5,479 bases of DNA from Gammaproteobacteria bacterium (GTDB lineage Bacteria > Pseudomonadota > Gammaproteobacteria > Steroidobacterales > Steroidobacteraceae). The translations under genes were made by a program, and so were the position numbers. This document shows positions 1-5,479 of this stretch, piece after piece. The notes under the pieces are model-generated. The model did no database searches. It was not told where the DNA came from and worked only from the letters and a program-made list of their open reading frames with translations. Positions within the stretch are counted from its first letter, which is position 1, and the number at the start of each line of letters is the position of its first letter. The stretch is from the NCBI GenBank assembly GCA_030830595.1, contig JAURMS010000336.1:1-5479 (forward strand), read 5' to 3'.

Positions 1-798
1 GAGGCCGACAAGCCCGTCATCCGCGTGCAGCCGGCGGACGTGCAGTCCTTCATCAAGGCGCGCATGGCCCAAGGCGCGGCGCCGGCGACGGTCCGGCAGG
101 GCATCGTCGTGCTCCGGATGATGTTCAAGCGGGCGCTCGACGAGGGCATGTGCGCCATCAACCCCGCCGCCACGGTCGAGGTCCCCGACGGCGAGAGCCA
201 AACCAAGCTCCCGTTCACGGACGAGGAAGTGCAGCGTATCCTGAAGGCCTGCCCGAGCGAGGAATGGCGCACCTTGGTCTTCCTAGGGTACTACACCGGC
301 GCCCGTATGGGCGACTGCCTGGGGCTCACCTGGGCGTCCTTTGACCTCGGGGACACCCCTAAGCTCACCTATAAGCAGAAGAAGACCGGCAAAGGCTCCA
401 AAGGCTGGGTCACCATCGCCGTCCACCCTGCCCTCCATAAACGCCTCCTGGAGTGGCGCCAGGCCTCCAAGGCGGGCAAGGATGGCCCGGTCCTCCCCGG
501 ACTCACCGCAAAGGCCCTAGGAGGCAACACAGGCCCAAGCACCCTCTTCGTCCAGCTCGTCAAGGCTGCCGGCATCGACCCCTGCTACGCCACCACCGGC
601 CGTAGCAAGCAGCCCAGGAAGTGCTTCCACAGCTTCCGCACCACCCTCGTCACCCGGATGCAGAGCCTCGAGATCCCGCAAGAAGTCCGAATGAACATCG
701 TCGGTCACGCCAGCGCCGACGTCCATAAGGGCTACAGCCAGGGCGAGTGGAATTCCGTAAAGTCTGCGATCAATAAGCTGCCTGATTTGGAAGTTTGA
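1..798 (+). CDS. Tyrosine recombinase (phage/island integrase), 5' end outside the window
   Basis: This is a site-specific DNA recombinase of the phage integrase family, expected to integrate or excise a mobile element. The frame is open to the left edge. A GTG at 25 could start a 257-residue protein, but that would cut off most of the N-terminal core-binding domain, so I treat the gene as 5'-partial. Counting from GTG 25, residues 3-50 are the end of the SAM-like core-binding domain (PADVQSFIKARMAQGAAPAT). The catalytic domain follows with R94 in TGAR, a hairpin lysine near K120, H202-x-x-R205 in HSFR, H228 in VGH and nucleophile Y237 in GYS. All catalytic positions are present, so the protein looks active. 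The stop is TGA 796-798, two bases from the end of the convergent gene. Without the N-terminus I cannot tell prophage, genomic-island or integrative-element integrases apart. Confidence 0.93.
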   Translation, partial: EADKPVIRVQPADVQSFIKARMAQGAAPATVRQGIVVLRMMFKRALDEGMCAINPAATVEVPDGESQTKLPFTDEEVQRILKACPSEEWRTLVFLGYYTGARMGDCLGLTWASFDLGDTPKLTYKQKKTGKGSKGWVTIAVHPALHKRLLEWRQASKAGKDGPVLPGLTAKALGGNTGPSTLFVQLVKAAGIDPCYATTGRSKQPRKCFHSFRTTLVTRMQSLEIPQEVRMNIVGHASADVHKGYSQGEWNSVKSAINKLPDLEV

Positions 799-800
799 AC

Positions 801-1244
801 TTAATTAGACTTAGTAAGTTTGCTCAAAAAATAGCCGAAGACAGCTCCAGCAGCAAACTTAGCCAGAGTTGAAGCAAAGTGCGTCACGAACTCCTCGACA
901 AACAACTCCTTCATCTTCCTGAAAGAACGCCACCTTCTATCACGAAGTCGACTTAAGCCGCCCTTAGTAAGGGCTACGTAGATAAACTGGATACCACCAT
1001 GACGATTAACCATAGCCCTAATCGGCTTATCGGTTTCGCCAACCTCAACGAGCAACCGGTCATCCAGCAAAAGCGAGGTGGCGATACCTATCTCGTGTAT
1101 CTCGAAGCCAAGAAGTTCCTTAGGCATTCGAGCCATGTCATCAGGTACGGCAGACTTGCCATCCCTCACCAACATGAGGATCGCCGACTTGATGCGCTCC
1201 TCGTCTTCAGGATTTGCAAACAAAGGAATGCTCATCTCGGTCAT
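801..1244 (-). CDS. Uncharacterised 147-residue protein coupled to brxL, possible winged-helix body and hydrophobic C-terminal helix
   Basis: I do not recognise this protein. Its ATG (1244-1242) overlaps the brxL TGA as ATGA, the typical arrangement of a translationally coupled operon gene. An AAGG lies 10 bases upstream of the ATG, and a second possible start is M4. The N-terminal helix (about 14-30), a second helical stretch (about 41-60) and a strand-turn-helix ending in ALTKGGLSRL (91-100) resemble a small winged-helix fold of the general YjcQ/DUF2513 kind. This is a pattern resemblance, not a family match. A basic segment (101-112, RDRRWRSFRKMK) is followed by a mostly hydrophobic helix (about 123-143) with a GxxxG motif at G133/G137, which might insert in or lie along a membrane. 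G+C is 48.2% by count (214 of 444), clearly below its neighbours, suggesting a different origin. A regulator or accessory effector of the BREX operon is possible. A chance ORF is unlikely given its length in this frame and the ATGA junction. Confidence 0.72.
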   Translation of the reverse strand: MTEMSIPLFANPEDEERIKSAILMLVRDGKSAVPDDMARMPKELLGFEIHEIGIATSLLLDDRLLVEVGETDKPIRAMVNRHGGIQFIYVALTKGGLSRLRDRRWRSFRKMKELFVEEFVTHFASTLAKFAAGAVFGYFLSKLTKSN

Positions 1245-1258
1245 TCAACCAACGCCTT
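1241..1258 (-). promoter_or_regulatory. ATGA stop-start overlap with weak AAGG ribosome site
   Basis: The last codons of brxL run into the start of the 147-residue gene: ATG at 1244-1242 and TGA at 1243-1241 share two bases, and the two genes share four. A weak AAGG (1258-1255) lies 10 bases upstream of the ATG. This layout usually means that ribosomes finishing brxL re-initiate on the next gene, so its product would be made in step with BrxL. The overlap is seen directly; the coupling is inferred. Confidence 0.6.
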
Positions 1259-3286
1259 GTTCACGGCGTCGACGGGGTCCTTGTAGAACTCGATGTTGAC
1301 CTTGGTCCAGACGTCGTCGGGAAGGTCATTGAGCTGCCGGCGGGCGGCCACGGGCATGAGCAGCGTCGCAGCCTTCTTGTCCACGGCCATCTCGGCCAGG
1401 GCGACGGCGTTGGGCAGCATCTCAATTGACCCGCCGAGGTTCAGACTGCCCACGATGATGGTTCCGCCCTTGGTGTTTCGTCCGAGCAGAGCGCCGACCA
1501 TGGAGACGAGGACTCCGACGCCGATTCCGTGGCCGTTCTTGTCCGTGTCCATGGCTCGCAGCTGCAGGGTGTACTCGTAGCCGCGCGGATCGCGGTCGGA
1601 GCCAACCAGCTGCTTGGCAAGGACGTAGAGGTTCTGCTCGCCGACCTTGACGCTTTCCTTGAAGGGCATCGGAGCCGGCTGGTTAAGGATCTTAACCCCG
1701 GCCCCAGGGCCGGCGTTGACCTCGACCCGGAACAGGCCCGGGGTCGTGTCGGTAGAGCCAGGCCCGAGCGTCCAGACCTGACCAGGAGGCAGCGGATCGG
1801 CGTCGATGGCGTCATCCGAGTGCAGCTCGGGCGTGCCCACGAACTGCTCAACGCCATCGACACCGATGGTGAAGCTGAAGTGGGTGTTGCGGAACTCGCT
1901 GCTGAGGCAGCGTTTCTGCTGCTCCTTGACGCGCCGGCGTGACTCAAGAGCAAGGCGCAGGATCCACTCCAGGTCCTTGTCGTCGATGGGCATGTCCGGG
2001 TTGGGGAAGAGCAGCTTAACCAGACCAGAGACCGTCTTGTTGACCGCCTCGATGTCTCGGCCGCTGAGGGCCCCTCCGAAGTGCGCCCTGCCCTGCAGCA
2101 CGGTCGCCCGGCTGATCGGGCGCATGCGCGTCCAGCAGCCGCTAAGGAAGTCGCTGACCAGGCCGAAGTGGTTGGTCAGATGCTCGCCGGGCTTGAGCTT
2201 GGGGAAGTCCCAACCGGGCACAAATGCATGGATGCGGTCCTGGAAGGCGGTGTCGTCGCGCATCTCAGCCGGCAGAGGGCTCAGGAGATGCCCGATCTTC
2301 TGCTGTTGCTGCACATCGACGTCGAAATTGCCGACCATGACGATGGAGCCCTCGGCGGTGATCTGGTCCTTGCCACGGCTGAACTGACCCGAGGCCATGT
2401 AACCCTTCATGATGTTCACGCCGTCCTTGGAATCGAAGGAGACCCCGGAGACCTCGTCGAAGCACACCACATCATAGAGGCAAACGAGGCCACGGGCGCC
2501 GTTGGAGTTGTTCACGAACATCTTCGCCACGGTAGCCTTGCCGCCGGAGACCAGGTGCGAGAAAGGCGAGATCTGCTGGAAGAGGTGGCTCTTGCCGGTG
2601 CCGCGCGGGCCGAGCTCGACCATGTTGTAGTTACGCTCCACGAAGGGCACCATGCGCAGGATGGTCACGCGTTTGGCGGCCTCGGTCATGGCCTCGGGCT
2701 CCAGTCCGATGGACCGGATGAGGAAGTCCCTCCACTGGTCAGTGCTAAAGGCCTTACGTCCGTCCTGAAGGGCTTTCACGGCGTCGGCGCTGGACAGCTG
2801 GATAGGGCGCAGCTGACCGACCTTGAAGGGCAAGCCACCCTGGGCCTGGGCGCCCATGGCATCATACTCGAGAGTGATCTCGGCGTAGAAGCCGTCTGAG
2901 AGGATACGCTCATGCTCCCGGATGAACTCGTCGGGCACGAGGGCGTCCTTGATGCCCACGCTCGGTAGCTCGCCGAGATAGCGGTCGTTCTTGGCGTCCA
3001 GACGAGCCTTAACGATGTCGATGAGCCTCACCGAGCCCTGCTCGCGAGCCCGGGCCTTGAAGACCTCCTGGTCGCTGCTGCGTACGGTGCGTCCCTCGAG
3101 CTGCTTCTCCACGAGGGCGAGGCCCTCCTTGATCTGCGTCTCATCGGTGGTGGCACAGTAGCGTCCGAGCAGGAACTCAACGACGTAGGTCGGGAGCGGG
3201 TAGGATTTGGAGTACTTGCGGACGAGGTCCTTACGGACGAGGTAGCCCTTGAAGGCGCCTGCGGCGATGGTGTCGAGTTGGTCCAT
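1241..3286 (-). CDS. brxL: BrxL, Lon-like AAA+ ATPase of the BREX phage-defence system
   Basis: BrxL is an ATP-dependent, DNA-binding ring protein required for phage exclusion in many BREX systems. Structural work on a homologue shows an MCM-like chambered oligomer around DNA. The 681-residue length fits the long, roughly 690-residue Lon-related BrxL family. Domains in order: an N-terminal BrxL domain (about 1-150) with LVRKDLVRKY and the conserved-looking VVEFLLGRYCA; an AAA+ core with Walker A GPRGTGKS (226-233), Walker B VVCFDE (273-278), sensor-1 N320 in MVGN and a likely arginine finger R351 in FQDR; then a C-terminal Lon-protease-like domain (about 500-681). In that domain the positions of the Lon serine and lysine appear to be G587 and about L630, so proteolysis is not expected. 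The ATG at 3286 fits the family N-terminus. It starts 26 bases after the pglZ stop, without an obvious Shine-Dalgarno sequence. It shares four bases with the next gene. Confidence 0.95.
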   Translation of the reverse strand: MDQLDTIAAGAFKGYLVRKDLVRKYSKSYPLPTYVVEFLLGRYCATTDETQIKEGLALVEKQLEGRTVRSSDQEVFKARAREQGSVRLIDIVKARLDAKNDRYLGELPSVGIKDALVPDEFIREHERILSDGFYAEITLEYDAMGAQAQGGLPFKVGQLRPIQLSSADAVKALQDGRKAFSTDQWRDFLIRSIGLEPEAMTEAAKRVTILRMVPFVERNYNMVELGPRGTGKSHLFQQISPFSHLVSGGKATVAKMFVNNSNGARGLVCLYDVVCFDEVSGVSFDSKDGVNIMKGYMASGQFSRGKDQITAEGSIVMVGNFDVDVQQQQKIGHLLSPLPAEMRDDTAFQDRIHAFVPGWDFPKLKPGEHLTNHFGLVSDFLSGCWTRMRPISRATVLQGRAHFGGALSGRDIEAVNKTVSGLVKLLFPNPDMPIDDKDLEWILRLALESRRRVKEQQKRCLSSEFRNTHFSFTIGVDGVEQFVGTPELHSDDAIDADPLPPGQVWTLGPGSTDTTPGLFRVEVNAGPGAGVKILNQPAPMPFKESVKVGEQNLYVLAKQLVGSDRDPRGYEYTLQLRAMDTDKNGHGIGVGVLVSMVGALLGRNTKGGTIIVGSLNLGGSIEMLPNAVALAEMAVDKKAATLLMPVAARRQLNDLPDDVWTKVNIEFYKDPVDAVNKALVE

Positions 3287-3312
3287 GTTGGTGTTAAGTT
3301 TGTTCAGGGAGA

Positions 3313-5479
3313 TTAGGATTGGCCCAGTTTGGTCTTCTTCTGGGAAAGGGTGCCGCCATCAGGGCCGATGAGGACGACGAAGAGGTCCTTGCCCTCGTGG
3401 TCATCCTCCACGGGGATGCTTAGGTTGCCGTCGGCAGGCACCAGCTTGGGCGTAGCGATGGCCGACTGTCCGCCGGCGGACTTAAGTCGGATATCCACCC
3501 TCGAGCCAGCGGGAGCGCCGGCGCAGTCAACGACACACCGGAAGCCAGCCCATGCCACAGCGGTAATCTGTCCGACTGTGGGCGCCCTGCCCTCCCCGCG
3601 CACTGTAAGCACAGGAATGACGCACTCCTGGGGGCTCAGACCGCCGTGAGAATACCCGGTTACCTTGTTGAAACAGGCGATGCCAGGAGGGGTATGGACG
3701 GTCTGGGAGGGGTTCCAGAACCATGCCACCTGCACGGTGTCCGGAGGTGTGCCGGTGGAGGCCACGGCCGAGCGTCCCCAGCGAGTCTCAGTGAGGTGCC
3801 GAGGGAGGTCCACCTTGGGCAATCCGCCGTCAAGCATCAGCCAACCATGGTCGGTCACGATCCTGACAGTGCGCCAGCCAGCTCCGATGAGCTGCTGAAC
3901 GGCGCCAGCAAGCAGGTTGACCTCCGTTTGGAGATACTGGGCCAAGTCGGCTTCAACCTTGTGGCCAAGCGCGTCGATTTTGCCGAGCTCAAGCCATCCG
4001 CGGGACTGCGGAGTGGCGGGGGCGGATTCCGCAGTCTCGAGAATCTCGACGCCTTCTTCCGACATGGCAGCCCTTAGGAGCGCAGCGACGACGGGCTTGC
4101 CGGTGTTGGTCAGCGGGGCGAAGTCCTCCCTCAGCTCGCGGCCCTCGAAGGACTTCGCGACCGGAGTGACAGCCGGCTTGGCGGTGGCAGTGACGCTAGG
4201 CAGCGCGGACCAGCGCCAAGTCACTTCGGTGGCAAGACCCCGCAAACGCAGACTAGCAGCGAGTTCCTGGCCGACATCGAAGCGCAGGCCATCGGCGAAG
4301 AGTAGGCAGCAGCCGGCTGGCAGGTCCACCACATCGAAATTGCGCAAGGTCGGCAGGGAGTTGCGCTGGTAGGCAGCCTGGAAACCACGGGCAGTCTCAT
4401 CAGCCCACTGGGTGTAGATGCGGGTAGCCACCTTGGCGAAAGCTGTCAGTTGCTCGGCCTTGGCCTTGGCGAGGCAGCGAACATAGGCGGCATCGGCCTG
4501 CCATCCCTTGTCTGCATGGTTCTGGGCATAGGTCTCGGGGGATGTCCCTGAAACGACCCGGCCGGCCAGGCTCGCGAGCTCCGCGAGCTCCTTGAGCACG
4601 ATGAGTTCCCTACCCTTGCCCATCCTGATCCAAATGGCTTGCCGCAAGTGGCCGTGTTCTGCCTCAAGTTGGGCCAACTTGGCGATGGCATCGGGAATGC
4701 GCGCTGTGACGAGCGACTCGACCCCTTGGCGAATATCCTTCATGCGCTGCTGGAAGACGCTGCACCAGCGGTCGGGCGGGGAAAGAAGGTCCGGGGGGCT
4801 GATTTCAGCCATACGCCGGCTGATTCCGGAGTAACCCGAGGGAGCCTCCGCGAGGCGCTGCCAGACGTGTTCCCACTCATCCTCGCCTTTGCAAAGGCGC
4901 TCGAGAGCGGTCGTATGGCCATCAACCTCGACGTTGAAGTCGAACTTGCTGAGGACCTGCGAGCAGAAGGCCTGCCAGACGTTAGGCTGGCAGGACGCAC
5001 GGAACCCGTCCGGGTTATCCATCCACTTAAGCAGGGAACGGACGACATCCGGGGCGACCATGCCCTGGAAGAAATCGGCGTCCAACTGCCGGCCGCGCAA
5101 CTCCGACAGCGGCTCGTTGAGGATATCAGGGAGATTGGCGAGAATGGCCTGCTGGGTGGACTGACTGCCCGCGAGGTTAAGTCCGAGGCCTGACTGGGTG
5201 CCAAGGAATGAGATCGCGCCCCAGTCCGCCGTGTTAGGCTGAGTCCAGACCTTGCCGCGCAGGGCGAGATCGACTAGCGGCCGCACCTGAGACGGCCCTA
5301 GGTCATCCGCGCGCAGCTGCGCGCGCGAGTAACCCGGCACATAGATGATGGGGATGGCGCCGGCCGGGAAACCGTCGACGACAATCGTCTTCTCGACCAC
5401 ACAGCGGAGCCAGATGGCAGGACCCGTTCCGCGCTCAGGATTGTAGGCACCAAGGCAGAGCAACTCGGGGATCTGAAGA
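3313..5479 (-). CDS. pglZ: PglZ, alkaline-phosphatase-superfamily protein of BREX, 5' end outside the window
   Basis: PglZ is the signature protein of BREX and Pgl phage-resistance systems and carries a metal-dependent alkaline-phosphatase-fold domain. The frame is open to the right edge with no stop. The TTG at 5463 is therefore not taken as the start, and the N-terminus is missing. Counting from that TTG (716 residues): N-terminal region with IIYVPGYSRAQLR (39-51); helical middle with a long charged stretch (about 236-300); PglZ domain with FADGLRFD (389-396, D391 and D396 likely metal ligands), LPSVTATAK (421-429, T425 the likely nucleophile position), IDALG (496-500), VTDHGW (536-541) and YSHGG (604-608). 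All expected metal-site motifs are present, so activity is plausible. Residues about 628-710 look like a beta-rich C-terminal domain, as I recall for 'type B' PglZ of BREX-1. The gene order pglZ-brxL supports the call. The TAA stop (3315-3313) is 26 bases before brxL. Confidence 0.94.
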   Translation of the reverse strand, partial: LQIPELLCLGAYNPERGTGPAIWLRCVVEKTIVVDGFPAGAIPIIYVPGYSRAQLRADDLGPSQVRPLVDLALRGKVWTQPNTADWGAISFLGTQSGLGLNLAGSQSTQQAILANLPDILNEPLSELRGRQLDADFFQGMVAPDVVRSLLKWMDNPDGFRASCQPNVWQAFCSQVLSKFDFNVEVDGHTTALERLCKGEDEWEHVWQRLAEAPSGYSGISRRMAEISPPDLLSPPDRWCSVFQQRMKDIRQGVESLVTARIPDAIAKLAQLEAEHGHLRQAIWIRMGKGRELIVLKELAELASLAGRVVSGTSPETYAQNHADKGWQADAAYVRCLAKAKAEQLTAFAKVATRIYTQWADETARGFQAAYQRNSLPTLRNFDVVDLPAGCCLLFADGLRFDVGQELAASLRLRGLATEVTWRWSALPSVTATAKPAVTPVAKSFEGRELREDFAPLTNTGKPVVAALLRAAMSEEGVEILETAESAPATPQSRGWLELGKIDALGHKVEADLAQYLQTEVNLLAGAVQQLIGAGWRTVRIVTDHGWLMLDGGLPKVDLPRHLTETRWGRSAVASTGTPPDTVQVAWFWNPSQTVHTPPGIACFNKVTGYSHGGLSPQECVIPVLTVRGEGRAPTVGQITAVAWAGFRCVVDCAGAPAGSRVDIRLKSAGGQSAIATPKLVPADGNLSIPVEDDHEGKDLFVVLIGPDGGTLSQKKTKLGQS
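4573..4590. repeat. Two tandem copies of a 9-bp unit inside pglZ
   Basis: The unit CGCGAGCTC occurs twice back to back (4573-4581 and 4582-4590). It keeps the reading frame and falls in the helical linker KELAELASLAG of PglZ, just before the PglZ domain. It probably reflects a small duplication or repeated Glu-Leu-Ala type codons in a helix. Confidence 0.85.
5308..5325. repeat. 18-bp perfect palindrome inside pglZ
   Basis: The 18 bases CGCGCGCAGCTGCGCGCG read the same on both strands, centred between 5316 and 5317. They fall in the codons for SRAQLRA in the conserved N-terminal part of PglZ, so the alternating GC pattern may simply follow from arginine and alanine codons. No role is claimed. 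Confidence 0.9.

Noticed and set aside
25..27. GTG as the true start of the recombinase
   Set aside because: The frame stays open upstream to the window edge, and starting here would remove most of the core-binding domain.
798..820. Possible terminator hairpin between the convergent genes
   Set aside because: The stem is only six mostly A-T pairs with an 11-base loop, and no proper T-run follows on either strand.
1441..1953. 170-codon minus-strand frame inside brxL
   Set aside because: It has serine-, arginine- and threonine-rich low-complexity composition and lies in an alternative frame of a well-supported gene.
2081..2899. Long open frame (272 codons) on the + strand opposite brxL
   Set aside because: It is antisense to the AAA+ core of brxL, is rich in His, Gly, Glu and Val in a way typical of a shadow frame in GC-rich DNA, and shows no recognisable domain.
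4639..5193. 184-codon + strand frame opposite pglZ
   Set aside because: It is antisense to a well-supported gene and no motif was recognised in it.
5461..5463. TTG as the true start of pglZ
   Set aside because: In-frame codons continue without a stop to the right edge (LQIPE before this point), and PglZ proteins are longer, so the gene runs out of the window.

Overview
The window looks like one end of a phage-defence island in a GC-rich bacterium. The three long genes are roughly 60-65% G+C by sampling. Phylum cannot be fixed from this sequence. The start region of brxL has no clear Shine-Dalgarno sequence, which is common in several lineages, so it does not settle the question.

Layout from left to right. 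Positions 1-798 (+ strand) hold the 3' part of a tyrosine recombinase (phage/island integrase) with all five catalytic-site positions of the family. Two bases further on, a minus-strand operon converges on it. Read in its own direction from the right edge, this operon is pglZ (5' end outside the window, stop at 3313), a 26-bp gap, brxL (3286-1241), and an uncharacterised 147-residue gene (1244-801) whose ATG overlaps the brxL stop as ATGA. Nearly every base is coding, and there is no gene-free stretch above 26 bp. No tRNA, rRNA, CRISPR array or insertion sequence was seen.

PglZ and BrxL are core parts of BREX (bacteriophage exclusion), in which a methyltransferase (PglX), a large ATPase (BrxC/PglY) and small Brx proteins mark host DNA and block phage DNA replication. 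Adjacent pglZ-brxL at the 3' end of an operon is the usual order of BREX type 1 and is also found in type 4. The PglZ here most resembles what I recall of the 'type B' PglZ of BREX-1. The genes that would decide the type lie to the right, outside the window.

The least explained item is the 147-residue gene: about 48% G+C, apparently translationally coupled to brxL, with a possible winged-helix-like body and a hydrophobic C-terminal helix. It is either a BREX accessory gene or a late acquisition at the operon end. The neighbouring recombinase suggests that the island is or was mobile, but no attachment site is visible.
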